Positions 10,683 to 22,785 of a stretch of 64,000 nucleotides of DNA are shown here, in pieces; positions within the stretch are counted from its first letter, which is position 1, and every line of letters begins with the position of its first letter. Both the position numbers and the translations under genes were made by a program. Origin of the DNA: Mesorhabditis belari (Eukaryota; Nematoda; Chromadorea; Rhabditida; Rhabditidae); assembly GCA_958450365.1 (NCBI GenBank), contig CAUEEP010000752.1, forward strand, positions 124,001 through 188,000. The letters are read 5' to 3'. The notes beneath the pieces are model-generated. The model made no database searches, had not been told where the DNA came from, and saw only the letters and a list, made by a program, of their open reading frames with translations.

Positions 10683-11660
10683 TTTTGTGACTGGTGCTTT
10701 TTGATTGCTTAATTGATCGGAAAAATGTATGCCATTTTAAAAAGATAAAAATTCAGCTAAATTAAAGAATTTTTAACCTCAGAATGTTTTTTATCTTATC
10801 ATTGAGCTAAATGCTTATTATCTAGTTGACGAAGCTTGAATCACTTTCTAAAACTGTCTGTTAGAAGTTGCATGACTTTTTTAGTTTTTCATTACCTACC
10901 CTATTTACTTATGACTATTTACACGTTAGAGTTATAAGATTCTAAAATTACCGTGCAGAATTTCGCTTACGCGAACGGATTTCATTGAGAATACTATGAG
11001 AAAACGACAGCCGAAGCAAGTCGCCAGCAAATAGATGCCCATTTAGTGTCCATGCATTCTGATGTCGAGGAGAAGTTTGTCATGGGTACGTTTTGAAAAG
11101 TTTTGTGTCTCATTGGAACCTGTATGCTTTACTATTCGGTTGTAAACTAAGTTTTGACCCTTTCTTAAATTGCTAATAATTGCGTTGCGTCCTCCCAACG
11201 AAAAGCAGCCGCCTCAGAGACACGAAGAAAACCGGTGAACATCAACGTGTCAATTCGCAAGTCCTTGAGTGAGCTTGATCCGAGTCCTCGTTTAATCACA
11301 ATTTTTAATTGTGATTGCTCTTTGATTGCTTAATTGATCGAAAGTGTATACCATTTTAAAAAGATAAAAATTAAGCTAAATTAAAGAATTTTTAACCTCA
11401 GAATTTTTTTATCTTATACTTAACATTGAGTTGAATGCTTATTATCTAATTGACGAAGCTTGAATCACTTCCTAAAACTGTCTGTTAGAAGTTGCATGAC
11501 TTATTTTAGTTTTTTATTACCTACCCTATTTACTATTGACTATGTATAGAATTGGCTTCAAAACCCATCCAACAACCCACAAATCAGCCCAAAAATAGTC
11601 AAAAGTGATTGTCAAGCTATTTTTGAGTGTCTGACTTGTTTGGTTTACTTCATTGCAAGT
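10683..11660. repeat. Duplication of the ITFG2 3' flank and an intron-11 block
   Basis: 10695-10925 recurs at about 11320-11545 (tgattgcttaattgatcg..., ttaacctcagaat.ttttt, gaagcttgaatcact). About 90 bp of ITFG2 intron 11 (10121-10210, 'tgtatagaattggcttcaaa') recurs at 11544-11630. The second copy overlaps the end of the remnant gene at 10990-11333. Confidence 0.75.
10990..11333 (+). pseudogene. Two exons of an unrecognised gene, probably truncated
   Basis: Exons 10990-11085 (reads EYYEKTTAEASRQQIDA... to VMG, phase-1 GTACG donor) and 11209-11333 (SETRRKPVNINVSIRKSLSEL..., TAA at 11331-11333) join in frame. The last codons come from the duplicated ITFG2 3' flank that starts near 11315, so the original C terminus has probably been replaced. 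No upstream exon or start was found. Charged and likely helical; no family recognised. Confidence 0.4.
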
Positions 11661-13762
11661 CTGACTCATCAAAAGTTCCTTGGCCAGGTCTGAACCAGGA
11701 GTGTTCGTTTCGAGAATTCGGAGAATTTCGGAAAATTCGAGAAAAGCCTTCGTAACTTTCCCTCTAGAAGTTCAACTACTTTCATTTATTTATATTCCTG
11801 TAAGGTTAAACATGTTGAATCGACCGGGGCTAGATTTGTTTAGACTGGATAAATGGTTTTTCTCGTTTCTCGTTGTAGAGTTACCTTCGGCAGCTAATTT
11901 TTTTGGTCATCAATATTCATCACGAGATCTATCGAATGAGGTATCACTCATTCCAAACGGTCACCTTAACTTTGAAACATTCCCTTGTCAGCCTTTGCGA
12001 ATAAACTTGCATATAAAATTTGAATTTGAAAATGCGACGTCTCTTGAACAATATGCTCCATCATTATTACATCATTTTTCTTCCCAACAATGACCAAACA
12101 GGTGTGTTTTTGTATTTGTTTTCTTTTATATTTCTTTGTAAGAATTACTTACCTATTTACTTGTAATTGTTTCGGGCTATAAGGTTTGGAGGTGCTATAG
12201 TAGTTGGGAGGGGGAAGGGGGGGGGAGGGGTAAAATTAGGAGCCACGTGCCTCTAAGGTGCGGAGCCAAAGCCTAGATAAATATAGGAGCCTTGAATGTT
12301 GTTAAAAGTTACGAAATGTTGTGTGAGACCATCGCTAATAGATTCAGCATAGTCAAAAACCCCTGGGGTGCAAAAAATCAGCTCATTTGATCAGCACCCG
12401 GTTTGGAGGAGGGCAGTGGGCGGGGCTTTCGAAATACCTTTGGCAAATCCCGAAAACGGTTTTCTAGGGGTTTCGACTACGCTAAATCGATTGATAATAT
12501 TTCTAGAGCTTGTTTGTTTTTGTTACGCTGAGATTGACTTTAGTCCCGCATACACGGAGTTGCTGGCTGGGGATAGACGGGTATTTTGAACGGGTCGTCT
12601 CGCTTTGAAGGCCTATGACTTTGTCCAGCGATCATATTTTTGTTAACTTTTTATATCATTGTACAGAGGAGATTTGACTGAATGAATGGGTAACTGAATG
12701 GGGGAATAAATGGACACACTTTTGCCTACCAAAGACAATCATTCGTTTACTATGTTACTATATTGGGTTGGCGCCTAGGCCGTGTCGGATTTTTCAAAGC
12801 GTTCAAGTCCTTTGAATTTCTGGTTTTTGCTGCCCCTGCGGACCGAAATCCTTGGGATGAATCCAAAAATTCACAGCGGCTCCCTTCGGCACCCTTTTAC
12901 AGGCACTTGGGATCCCATTTCGACCGGCGGAGAACCCACCATTGTGGCCAAAATGAGCCGGAACTGGGTTTGAAAACCGGAACAATTCTACAGCCGAGGT
13001 TAGTTTTGGGAAGCGGTGACCATATGGGGCAGACAACGGATTGGTTACCGGATGACCCAAAATGGACACTTCCGATTGGAAGAGTGAAAAAAAGACGATA
13101 TCTGTCAAGGCCGTATGCCAGATCGAGTGCGATTGTGCCCGCGCACAGTGAACGCACCGGACTCCTCGTTTTTGCATTTTAAAGTTTAAAAACATCAAAT
13201 TTTTGAGATTTAGTTATAATATATTTCTCATAACACTGTCAATCGATTCCCCAACCCCGAAAATCCTGGGTGCAATTTCGTTCTTCATAGGAAGTTATCC
13301 AAAGCAAAATTTCCCTCTTTTGGATTTGTCAACTCTTTTGTTGCAATATCAAACCAATTTTAAGGTTTTAGTATACTCTAAATGAGAGACATAAACCAAA
13401 AAAAGTTCAAGGACAGCAAAATCGGACAGGCCATTCCATTGTCAGTATCTTTTGCATTGTAATATTGCATTATTTAAGTGAGTTTTCTCCGTTTTCTTTT
13501 CCATTTTTTGCGGTAAACTTTTAAAATTGTATTCCGTAATCAAAATCATTTTTGGTTTTTAGAAAAAAAGCCTGTGAATGCATAGAGACTTAAAGTCTAA
13601 GTAGACGTTAAAGTAGACTTAAAAATTATAGCGAACATCGTATATTTTTTAATTTCAATAGGATTTCCTATCTTTGTAACAAATTGTAATTCAATTTCTC
13701 TCGGAAACAATAACATGATATGTTTATTATTGAATATTACGCAAGTGAGAATTGTTTTCCGA
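11334..13762. other. Gene-poor stretch with two unassigned ORF regions
   Basis: A 137-codon frame at 11680-12093 (+) has no recognised domain and no ATG in a good context. 12763-13182 is a GC-richer island with open frames on both strands; on + it contains RKKR-like basic residues and ends at a TAA at 13180-13182. It begins next to a mariner-like end (TTGGGTTGGCGCCTAGGC at 12763), but no matching second end was found. I assign no function. Confidence 0.3.
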
Positions 13763-16700
13763 TCAATGATTGACCAAGCCCAGTCCCGCCATGAAAGCTT
13801 TTCCAACCAATCGCTCGAGATCTAGAATTTGTTGTTGGGAAATTTATAAAAAGATTACAGAAACAGATTTTGTTACATTTATTTAGTTTAAACGTTTATT
13901 TAGTTTTATTTATTTCAACTCACCAAATGAAGTGGTTGATGTTTGGGGTGGAGTGTTGGTCGAGTTGGGGTTGACAAATGGAGGAAGTGTCACGTTTGGA
14001 GCTGAAGTGTTTGTTAGTGAACAAACGTTTTAATAACCTAATTTTGATAATAATTTGAATTCAAACAAAACTAAAAGTCATCTTATCAAAAAAATGGAAT
14101 GTAGAGATTGTTTGTAGAGATGTAGAATGTAGAGAATGTAGCTCACTCAGAAGATTGTCTTTTGAATGAAATTAGTCTTGTTTTTCTCACTGTTTAAATC
14201 TTTGCGTAACTATTTTCTTTAGATCATTTGTCTGAATGACAAAAGCACAGAATGGCTGTGCTTGACTTAAAAGCAAATGAGCACTCTCCGTTGCTACCTA
14301 TTGTTGTCAATAAATTGCGTTAAAAATCCCAGAAAGCACAGTACTGTAAAGCACCTGGTATCTCGTGTAGACGACTAAAATTGTTTGGGAATTAGGTAGG
14401 ACTTAACATCTTTCACCACCCCTTTCAACTCATTTGAAGATTAAAGATATTCAGCTCTGATTACTTTTCAAGTTCGACAAACTGTAGGCAAAATACTGAG
14501 GACTTTACAGTATCTTTGAGTTGAAACAAAGGTCAAGTTGTGATTGGATACGTTTAAGGCTAGAAACTGACAGATAATTACAAAATCTCTTACCCAATGT
14601 GAATGGTGCCACGGTATAGTTGCCCACTGGCACGACGGTGGAGTTTTGACGAGCTGAAAAGGCTTTGATAGACAAAACAAAAGCTGCACTTGTTGGATCT
14701 TTCCCTTTATCAGGGGGATAGTAATTTTTTTGGTGGATCATCACCAAAACATTCTTTTGATGTGGACTACATTTAAAAGAAAAAAATTTACTTATCTACA
14801 CTTGAACTCCAGACGCCCACAAGAAAAAAGCTTCCCTATTGGGGAAAATCATCGAAAATCATCCATAAACATGAAGTATGCCGATCTCGTTAGATGAAAA
14901 AGGCGCTATTTTATTTCTTGTCGATCATGGAATCCTCCAAAAACCGAGCTGTGGCAATGGTCATTCAATGAAACTGTCTTCGAAGGGCGGCGGTAACTTC
15001 AGAGGGGAGTGCAACCCGTGTGTGTACGCGCTCGTCTGCCCAACTCCAGTTGCACAATCCGATCTGATAACTGGCTCGAAAACACCAAGCTCAGCTTCAA
15101 GACCATCGTTCTTTTCCTATACAAATGGAGATACTACGATTCCCGCATGTGAACGTGAGCTCGATATGGGAAAGAACACCATAGTTGATTGAAACCTCTA
15201 TCTTCGCGATGTATGTGCATGGAAATTGGCCGATCATCTCAATAAGAACTCGATTAGTGGCCCCCAGAAGGCCCTGGAGATCGACGAAAATTTGATTGCA
15301 AAACGGTAGAACCACAAAGGACGCATGCTGCCCGAAAGATGGGTGTTTGGTGGAATCTGCTGCGAAACCAGGGAGAGATTTACTGTTCTGGCTCCCGATA
15401 GCACAGCTTCAACCCTAATCGGTGAGATCAAAAAACACATCGCTGCTGGTTCACACATTGTTTCGGATGGTTGGAAGCCATATCGTCAATTGGCTGGTCG
15501 TCCGAACTACAAGTACAATTGGGTTGGTCATTCGAAAAACTTCATCAATCCGAACAATCCTCAATGGCACACACAGACTATCGAATCCATGTGGCGCCCT
15601 TTTAAAGATGCAAATCGCCGTCGTAATGGTACGCGACATCATGGTCGACTCCTACATTGCGGAGAGTTTGTGGCGGCTCACTCTGGGCAGCAAGCTCACA
15701 CTGGGCAGCACTCTGGGCAGCAAGGAGCAAGCACTCTGGGCAGCTATGCTGTAATCCTTAACAACATCAAGGAATTCTGTCCATGTGGAAGCTCAATTGA
15801 CTCATTGCCTTTTTACCAATGATCAGTAGGCTTTTGTGTTAGATGAGTGATAAGAATAAACAAACTTGTTGACAGCAAGTAAATTACATTTAGCTCAGAT
15901 AAATACATAATGCAATATCACTTAAATGCAAGGAAATAATACATTCAATTCAAATATACCATATTCTCCACACAAAAACCCCCCTGATAAAGGGAAAGAT
16001 TACGCTTGTTTATTGATTGACTTCTTTTGAATTTAGATTACAATAATCAACTCACCATTCAAAACTAACGGCGACGGTGTGGTCCCATTAGCTGAAGGAC
16101 CGGCCGTGTAGTTGTAAGCTAAAAAAATAGAGTTCAAACCGCGAGAAAGGCTAAATAATCTTAAGGATCTTAAGAATTAAAACTTATGATGATTAAATTT
16201 TGAAAGTTTTTGATCTAACCGCACCTGGGAAAGTGACTGACGAGTTGCTGAAGATCGGATTTGTGAAATTGCTTGGAGAGTTGGTGAAGTTTCCGGGGAA
16301 ATTCGTCGAGTTAGCTGTAATTTGGAATTATACACTTGCCTAATTTGTTTTAGATATTTTTACTCACCAACTGGAGTCAGCGTGAAGTTAGAAGGCCAGT
16401 TTGTGGAGTTAGCTAGAACAGTACAAGTGAGCGAGCTTTATGCAAACCAACCTGGAGGCAGAGTGAAGTTGGACGGGAAGTTAGTAGTGTTGGCTAAAAT
16501 AAGAAGCTTTTGTAAGAAGTTTTAACTAGCTTTTGTACTTGTGACTTTTTCGGTAGAAACGTGAACGCAAATTCGCCAATCTTTTACTACATTTATATGT
16601 GTATAGTTTACATTTCAAATATGCAAATTTGCGTGGATAAAAGTCCCAAGAACCAATCAAGTTCTTGTGATTTTTATCCACGTACTTTAATCGATGAGCT

Positions 16701-18094
16701 GTATGTAAATTTGCGTGGAGAAAAGTCACAAGTATCCTAGATCACAAATCTAACTGTATCCATAGATTTCAGGCTTGGTAACACATTGATCGATCGATAA
16801 GACGATCGATAAGACGATCGATAAGACTATCGATAAGACTACCTGGTGGCAAAGTGAAATTGGATGGCCAATTGGTGGTGTTGGCTGAAAATAGAAGTCT
16901 GACTCAAAAGTAGCGATCTTTTATAAGCCTAGGCCTAGAGGGCCTAGAGGACCTAGGCTTTAGCCTAGGCTAGAGCTTATTTCAGCTAGTTGATGTTAGT
17001 ACAAAGTATTCAAAAGTTATTTACTTTTCCAAATAAGATACGTTTTTTATTTTTGACTCACCTGGTGGCAAAGTGAAATTGGAGGGCCAGTTTGTCGAGT
17101 TAGCTGAAACAAAAACATAAACATAAACAATTCCTGAACAAACCATATGGAGTCTGTGTAGAGTTAGATGGCCAGCTCGTCGAATTGGCTAAAATTGTCC
17201 GAATAACGTTAAACTCACTCAAAACTAACCAAAAGGAGTCGACGTCGAGTTAATTGGAGCAAGTGTGGTGTTGAGATTTTGATAGTAAGGGACTTGGCAG
17301 AAGTATGGGAGTTTTTGAGCACAAGACACGGTTGACCATTCAGCTGTGGCCGAGTCAAGTTGAGCACAAGCGAGATTTGATTGAGCTGGTTGTCCTAAAA
17401 GCGAATCGGTTGCTGTGTATTATGAAATAAAATTGATAGAATCGGTGTACGATGGCAGATCTACTGAACTTGACTTGACTTGAGTTGACTTTCCCCATCA
17501 CTCACCTTTTCCCCAATTGTTGTAGATCAATGGTGTTCCGTCGCTGTAAACCCATCGATTTCCCTCTCCTTTCTGCACACCAATGAACGCTGGCGATCCG
17601 TTGAAGACTAAATTTTGGCATTCATTTAAATAGCTCTAATTTTACAGCTTTTCAAAACTTACAAATGTCAATAAGTGCTCTCAGGTAAGCATTCTCGAAA
17701 ACGTTTTTGATCTCGAAAGGCAACCCGCCGCGTTGTTCACAAGTTACGAAGGCGGAATCGAATGATGAACCTGAAAACAAACTTCGTGATAAAATAGCTT
17801 TTAAAAAGCTGTAAGGTAGTAAGCTGTAAAGCTGTAAGGTAGTCAACATACATTATTAAGTATTCAGATATTCAGTATAAACAAAGGTATTCAGTTGACA
17901 AAACTGAACATTCTTCACTCAACGGAAAACCTATCCAGTCTTGTACCGGTATAGTTTTGTATTCTCAAAATCTATCTACCGTTAGACACTGCATAAACAC
18001 AGATGAACTCGTTGGGGATTTGCTGGGATCCGGGTGGGCAATCAGCCCGAATCGAGGCGGCCAACACGAAAGCCAAAAGCAAATAGGAGAGCAT
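13763..18094 (-). CDS. Secreted C-type lectin with Asn/Thr-rich exon-repeat tail, 14 exons, 351 aa
   Basis: Exons 18094-17980, 17770-17663, 17607-17506, 17394-17230, 17188-17144, 17103-17062, 16884-16843, 16493-16452, 16412-16368, 16314-16225, 16118-16056, 14653-14594, 14001-13924 and 13821-13763; they sum to 352 codons and every internal junction is phase 1. Signal peptide MLSYLLLAFVLAASIRADC, then one C-type lectin domain (about 20-165) with six Cys and NRWVYSDGTPLIYNNWGK, SNLACAQLD, WSTVSCAQKLPYFC. The sugar-binding motif is degenerate: QPA replaces QPD and no WND follows, so calcium-dependent sugar binding is doubtful. The tail is tandem units such as ANSTNWPSNFTLPPG, rich in N-glycosylation sequons, one per exon. 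The start lies directly after TTTTCAG at 18095-18101, fitting SL trans-splicing. Confidence 0.88.
14697..16000 (+). mobile_element. Merlin (IS1016-like) DNA transposon, degenerate
   Basis: Inverted ends ATCTTTCCCTTTATCAGGGG at 14697 and its complement ending at 16000. It carries a transposase relic of the IS1595/ISXO2-like DDE family, in the intron between lectin exons 11 and 12 and on the opposite strand to the lectin. I could not identify a convincing 8-9-bp target duplication, as expected of an old copy. Confidence 0.75.
14878..15822 (+). pseudogene. Merlin transposase relic
   Basis: The N-terminal frame (14878-15192) has the Cys-containing DNA-binding part. NWLENTKLSFKTIVLFLY lies in another frame, so there is a frameshift. 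The catalytic core runs from 15193: EIDENLIAKR (first Asp), an in-frame TAG at 15307-15309, then LPERWVFGGICCET, IVSDGWKPY (second Asp) and HTQTIESMWRPF (Glu). All three DDE residues survive but at least one frameshift and two stops break the frame. After 15660 the sequence degenerates into a short repeat (ctctgggcagcaag). Confidence 0.8.
16765..16842. repeat. 12-bp microsatellite (gatcgataagac)
   Basis: About five imperfect copies of cgatcgataaga abutting the 3' side of lectin exon 7; the last copy supplies the GTAGTC splice donor. Confidence 0.6.
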
Positions 18095-18135
18095 CTGAAA
18101 AGGATTGTGGAACATTTTATACGCGCCCCGCTCCT

Positions 18136-18545
18136 TTTGCCATTGGCAATCTAACTTTGAACTCAAATATCTTCGTGTTGGACTGTCCAATTTAAATGGT
18201 TTTTATATCAATCGACAAGAAAGATTTGGCGCATCTAGTGATATCAAGAATATTCAAATTGGATAGCCCAACACCAAGATATTTGATCTTAAAGTTGGGT
18301 TGCCAATGGCAACAGGGGTGGGGCGCGTATAAAAGGTCTTTCTGACCCCACCCCTTTTGTCAATCCAACTTTGAGCTCAAATATCTTCGTGTTGAACTAT
18401 TCAATTTAAATAGTTTTTATACTAATCGACAGAGAAAGATTTGGCGCATCTAATGATATTAAAAATATTGAAATTAGACAATCCAACACCAAGATATTTG
18501 ATCTTAAAGTTTGATTGCCAATGGCAAAAGGGGCGGAGCGCGTAT
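18136..18545. repeat. Two units of a palindromic repeat carrying TATAAAAG
   Basis: Units at about 18136-18330 and 18350-18537, each with long inverted arms (ccaatttaaatggttttta, cccaacaccaagatatttga) and flanked by GCGCGTATAAAAGG-like sequence. A third copy is at about 38700-38900 in the kinase gene. The unit lies immediately upstream of the lectin start, and a TATAAAA (18115-18121, minus) marks its edge, so it may contribute promoter sequence. Confidence 0.6.
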
Positions 18546-19639
18546 CGAATGTCCGATAACCTCTGAAAAGAGATGATCATGAAAAGGGCTAAGGTTGAAA
18601 ATAAACTTTGAAAGCGGACGTTGAGAATTCAATAAACTATACTAACGAAATTTTAAACGAAAATTTTAGCTAGAAGAACAATAAATGAAGACAATTTTAT
18701 GTGAAAGAGTGAAGCCGACTATAAGAGGAGAAGGGTACCCTAAAAGTTATCATAAAAGCGCATACCTCTACATTCTGGCTTAGCTAGAGACTGCTTTAGC
18801 TTAGCCTAAGCAGACTGCTTAGACTGCTTTAGCTTAGTCTAAGCAGACTACTTAGACTGCTTTAGCTTTAGCTTTAGCTTAAATCTACTTAAAACGGATC
18901 TACTTAAAAAAGACGATCTACAAGATAAAAGCATAGCGAAAAAGCATTTATTAAGAAAAATTTCGAAGAAAGATAGTAATATGCTGAAAGTATTCAACTT
19001 TCAAATACAGTAGCCTACTAGATTTCTCGAAATACAATCAGCTTTTACTTCCCTTCCTCACTTATCGCTCCCATTTATACCCTTGATTCTAAATAGCCTG
19101 ACTATGACGTTTATTGCTTGAAGATTCGCCGAACCGCTTTCTTATCTTGATTTTCCTCGTCCACACCCAAAAAATCTCTCTTATTCTTTACGAATGTTCT
19201 GATTTTTGTTCGTTTTCATGCAAAAGATTATTTTCGGCACACCCAATGATACTTTGTTTTTTAGGAAAGCCTTTCCGGTGGCTTGACGACTCCACCCATT
19301 TCTATTGGGTTTTTTTCTTACAAGTGATGTTTATCAGACAATTTGTGAGTTTTTTCTCAGTCAACCATTTTTTACAAAGTCTTATCAGCTTTGTTAGTTC
19401 AATCATCACTTTCCCCAATTTTAAAAGTTGATTTTACAAAACCGTATACCGGCTATCAGTCGTCTTTTTCTAAATTCCTTGGAAATCCCAATTTGGTTAG
19501 TTGAATGCTTTTTGTTATCAGATGACAAATTTTGATTGTAAACGAATCTGATTTGTGATTTTTGATTTGTGTATTTGTGCTTAGTTTGTGGTTTAGATAC
19601 CGTAAGACTTGCAATCTTTAGATTCTTTTAAATTCTTTT
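18546..19639. other. Intergenic, no gene seen
   Basis: AT-rich. Short reiterated 'tagcttagactgctt' motifs at 18790-18890. A 105-codon frame at 19114-19431 is low-complexity and Phe/Ser-rich with no support. Confidence 0.5.
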
Positions 19640-20080
19640 AGATTTAAATCTCTTAGACACCGCCGCTTGGTCACGGATTTAATAGAATGTTTCAGGGCAA
19701 GCAACCTATCCCTCTTTTTCGAGATTTATTCAAAGTTAATCCCACGGTTAGTTCAAGGAGAGGTTCTTTCGTTTTAGAAATTCCAGTCACCTCCAATAAG
19801 TTTGTTTATAACTCTTTTCCAATAAGAACTGCCAGAATTTGGAATCAACTCCCCAGGGTTTTAAGAAAGTCCAATAGTATCGAAACCTTTAAATTATCTG
19901 TAGATGATCTTGATCTTGAAGCTCTAGTGGATTCTTAACTTTTTCTGTGCTACCCATTACATCAACTATATCGTGTTGCTTTTTATCGGCCCTTTTCGTG
20001 TTATGCTTATGAATTCATGTGTATTAATCTTAAATCTAGCGCACTTTATCTCAGGTCCTGAATAAAATATCTATATTCAA
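19640..20080 (+). mobile_element. 3' fragment of a non-LTR retrotransposon (LINE)
   Basis: Reads HRRLVTDLIECFRA, a frameshift near 19705, then FPIRTARIWNQLPRVLRKS and FKLSVDDLD before a stop at 19936-19938. This is the C-terminal signature of CR1/Jockey-like reverse transcriptases (NRTINLWNSLP-type block). AATAAA at about 20062 marks its 3' end. The rest of the element is missing. Confidence 0.7.
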
Positions 20081-20958
20081 GTTTAGCTTGAAGCAAATTT
20101 TAAACTAGACTTGTATCGGTCCTATTTTCTTAGTCGAACCTGTTTGGTCCAAAAATGCAAATCCAACAAAGAGTCTTAAGAAGGATTTGTCGTACAAGTG
20201 ACAGGGAAACCTCCAATCGATTGATCATCGATCACTATCATTGCTCAATTCGATGTCTTTGCTAGTGCGTTTCCTTGAACATAGCATGTTATAGTGGTCA
20301 TCACTGTCGGGTTAAACTAGATTAAATTCCGTATTTCATCTTAGAACAAAACTTTCACCACAATTCATACTCACTTTCCACCTTTTCAAGCATTGCTTGT
20401 AATAACCAATTCATTTTTATTGCATCGGAGCCAAGCCATAGGGTTTATTGCATCGGAGCCATAGGTAAACTTCACGCTGAAATCTTTATTCAAAAGTTTA
20501 TATTTCCCTTATTTTTATATAGGATTTCAAGCTAACCTTTTGAATTTTCAAAAAAAACATTTGACCTCATTTTGAGCGGGCTTTTTCCTCCTGTGTGTCA
20601 CTCGATTGTCACAGGCTCCCTTTTGAAAAAGTGTAAAATTAAAGACACATGTTGCCCGCATGAATCAACCAACAAAAGCTCTGTCTTTATTTTAGGATTT
20701 GATTAAAATACAGTAATCATTTGAATCCTTTAAAACAAAAAAGAATTTTTTTTTATTTAACTTCAAAGTCAGGCTCATCCAACTTCCTAGATCCTTTTGG
20801 GAAATTTTGGATCAAACTTTGACACGAAACTTGAGTACTTTGTTTTTATAAACTCAAATCCTTCAGCATTTTTGATATTGGGTAGATTCTTGTAGATACA
20901 AATCTTGATAGATTTCTGCTCAAAAATAAAGTTCCTGATTCCGACTAGAGGTGTCTTT
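20081..20958. other. Intergenic, no gene seen
   Basis: AT-rich sequence with a local 'ggtttattgcatcggagccaa' direct repeat near 20420-20460; no coding or RNA signal recognised. Confidence 0.45.
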
Positions 20959-21445
20959 GGGGAGTGGGACAAATGCGACCTTTTTTTTGCGCACCCGGAC
21001 ATTTGCGCACCTTTTTTTCCGCACTTAGCCCATTAGCGCACATTTTTTCGCGTTTTAAAAAAGCTCTAAAAGCTAATCTTAACCAATTTCTATTCCAAAA
21101 GTTGTTTTTCTAGGTAATTTTAGGGCGTAGAATCGAAATTTTGACATATCAGAGCTTGTGGAAACAAACGGAGGGAGGTATACAAAGAGAAAAATCAACA
21201 ATTTTCTGCAATTTGACCTCGCCGTTTTGTCTTTCAAATCGGTTCCACAAGCTCTGATATGCCAAAATTTCGATTCTACGCCCTAAAATTATCTAGAAAA
21301 ACAACTTTTGGAATAGAAATTGGTTAATATTAGCTTTTAGGGCTTTTTTAAAACGCGAAAAAGGTGCGCTAAATGGGCAAGGTGCGGAAAAAAAGGTGCA
21401 CAAATGTCCGGGTGCGCAAAAAAAGGTCGCATTTGTCCCACTCCC
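20959..21445. mobile_element. hAT-type MITE, copy 2, with 8-bp target duplication
   Basis: Termini GGGAGTGGGACAAATGCGACC and its complement; flanks GTGTCTTT at 20951-20958 and 21446-21453 are identical. Same family as 5383-5872. Confidence 0.88.
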
Positions 21446-21599
21446 GTGTCTTTGTGCTCAAAGTCTGTAAACGAATTTTTTCTGGTGTAATAAATTTTGC
21501 AGCGATTTGACGAAACAAGAAAAGCTGAATGATATGCCAGAAGGAGTACGTTTGAGCACCTGAGCTGAGCACAAAGTACAGCAAGCTGAGCTGAGCTGA

Positions 21600-22110
21600 C
21601 TAGGGATGCTTTTTGATTTACACCTGGCTCTTGCCTTCGGCTTTTAGCTTACGGGTTTGAACCCGCTTGCAGACATTTTTTTGCTTTTGATGCAGAAACC
21701 TTGGCTAAACAATTTTAGGGTATTTTTCTTACATCCCCTTTGTTATTTTGAAAATTGGTAACAAATGAAAAAAAAGACAACTATAACTTTTTTTTCAAGC
21801 ATTTTGCTTGAGTAAAAAGCTCTGCTCTGCTGAGAGCTCTGCTAAAAGAAAGTCCGAAACTTATTTTGCATTAAATAAAAGTAAAGAACTAGTTGTTTAA
21901 CCACACAACAACTAACCGTTTTCAGAGCTACGCCAAAGCAATTTGACTTTTACTGGTTTAACTGTCGACAAGCCATGCTCAAAAATTCTGTGTAAACTTT
22001 GAAGCTGAATATCGAATTTCAACACATCATCTCGACCTAGAGATTCAAAATAAAAAAAACTGCACCAGAAAAACTATTTCTAGCCACAAAAGCCAGGTGT
22101 AAATCCCTAG
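21600..22110. mobile_element. Putative MITE with CTAGGGAT...TTTACACCTGGCT ends
   Basis: Inverted ends ctagggatgctttttgattt + acacctggct (21600-21630) and agccaggtgtaaatccctag (22091-22110). The left end is followed by a tRNA B-box-like GGGTTTGAACCC, but no tRNA folds. Confidence 0.5.
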
Positions 22111-22785
22111 TGAACAAGGTAGAAGTTTCATGAACTCATCAGCACGAATTTAAATGATCAACCAGTCTGTTCTTACAAGTTTTCAACAAAACTAAAGCTT
22201 TTACTCAATCCCAAGGATTTTCCTTTCGAACATGATAAATCTAAAGCTCTCAGGTTAACCTGTGAGTCGATTATGAACAAAGAACAAAAACTTGAGCTCT
22301 TTGAAACAAGAGAAATAAAGGGAAAAGACAGCAACTGTTCAACGTCTTTGTTCCAATTTTTTCCCTTTTCGCTTCAATCCATGCCTTTTCTTTTCGCCCA
22401 AAGTTGTCTCATTAGAGCTCCACAATTACCTTCAATCTCTCAAAATCCCACCTTTGTTTCTGTTATAAATTTTGTTCTTTCAATAATGTTATCACTTCTA
22501 AAAGACGTTTTCTAAAGCGTTCGCTTTAAAGGCCACATCACTGTTTTCTGTGTTCTATTTGATTTTTAAAAAACGCCAAGAGACTGACACTGTACTCTAC
22601 GTTTTTCAAAGTTCAAATCAAATCCTGTCCCGCATTGTCATCCGTTTAAAAGTCTAGATCAATGAGGAGCTTATCCAAAATGAGAGCTTGATTTTTTATT
22701 AAAACATAACTACGGTAGCCTTATAGATCAAGCAACTTTTAGAAAAAGCGTTAAAACAAGAAATCTACAGTCTAGACGTTTACAG
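22111..22785. other. Intergenic, no gene seen
   Basis: A 55-bp block (aatcctgtcccgcattgtca..., 22618-22672) also occurs inside the Tc1-like element at 26290-26345. An 80-codon frame at 22273-22515 has no support. Confidence 0.45.

Noticed and set aside
12763..13198. Overlapping 139- and 131-codon frames on opposite strands
   Set aside because: GC-rich island keeps several frames open; joining them on + needs a 26-nt intron, too short, and no family is recognised. Described as unassigned.
18115..18121. TATAAAA as the lectin core promoter
   Set aside because: Only 21 bp before the ATG, too close for a start site upstream of the codon; kept only as a repeat feature that might matter.
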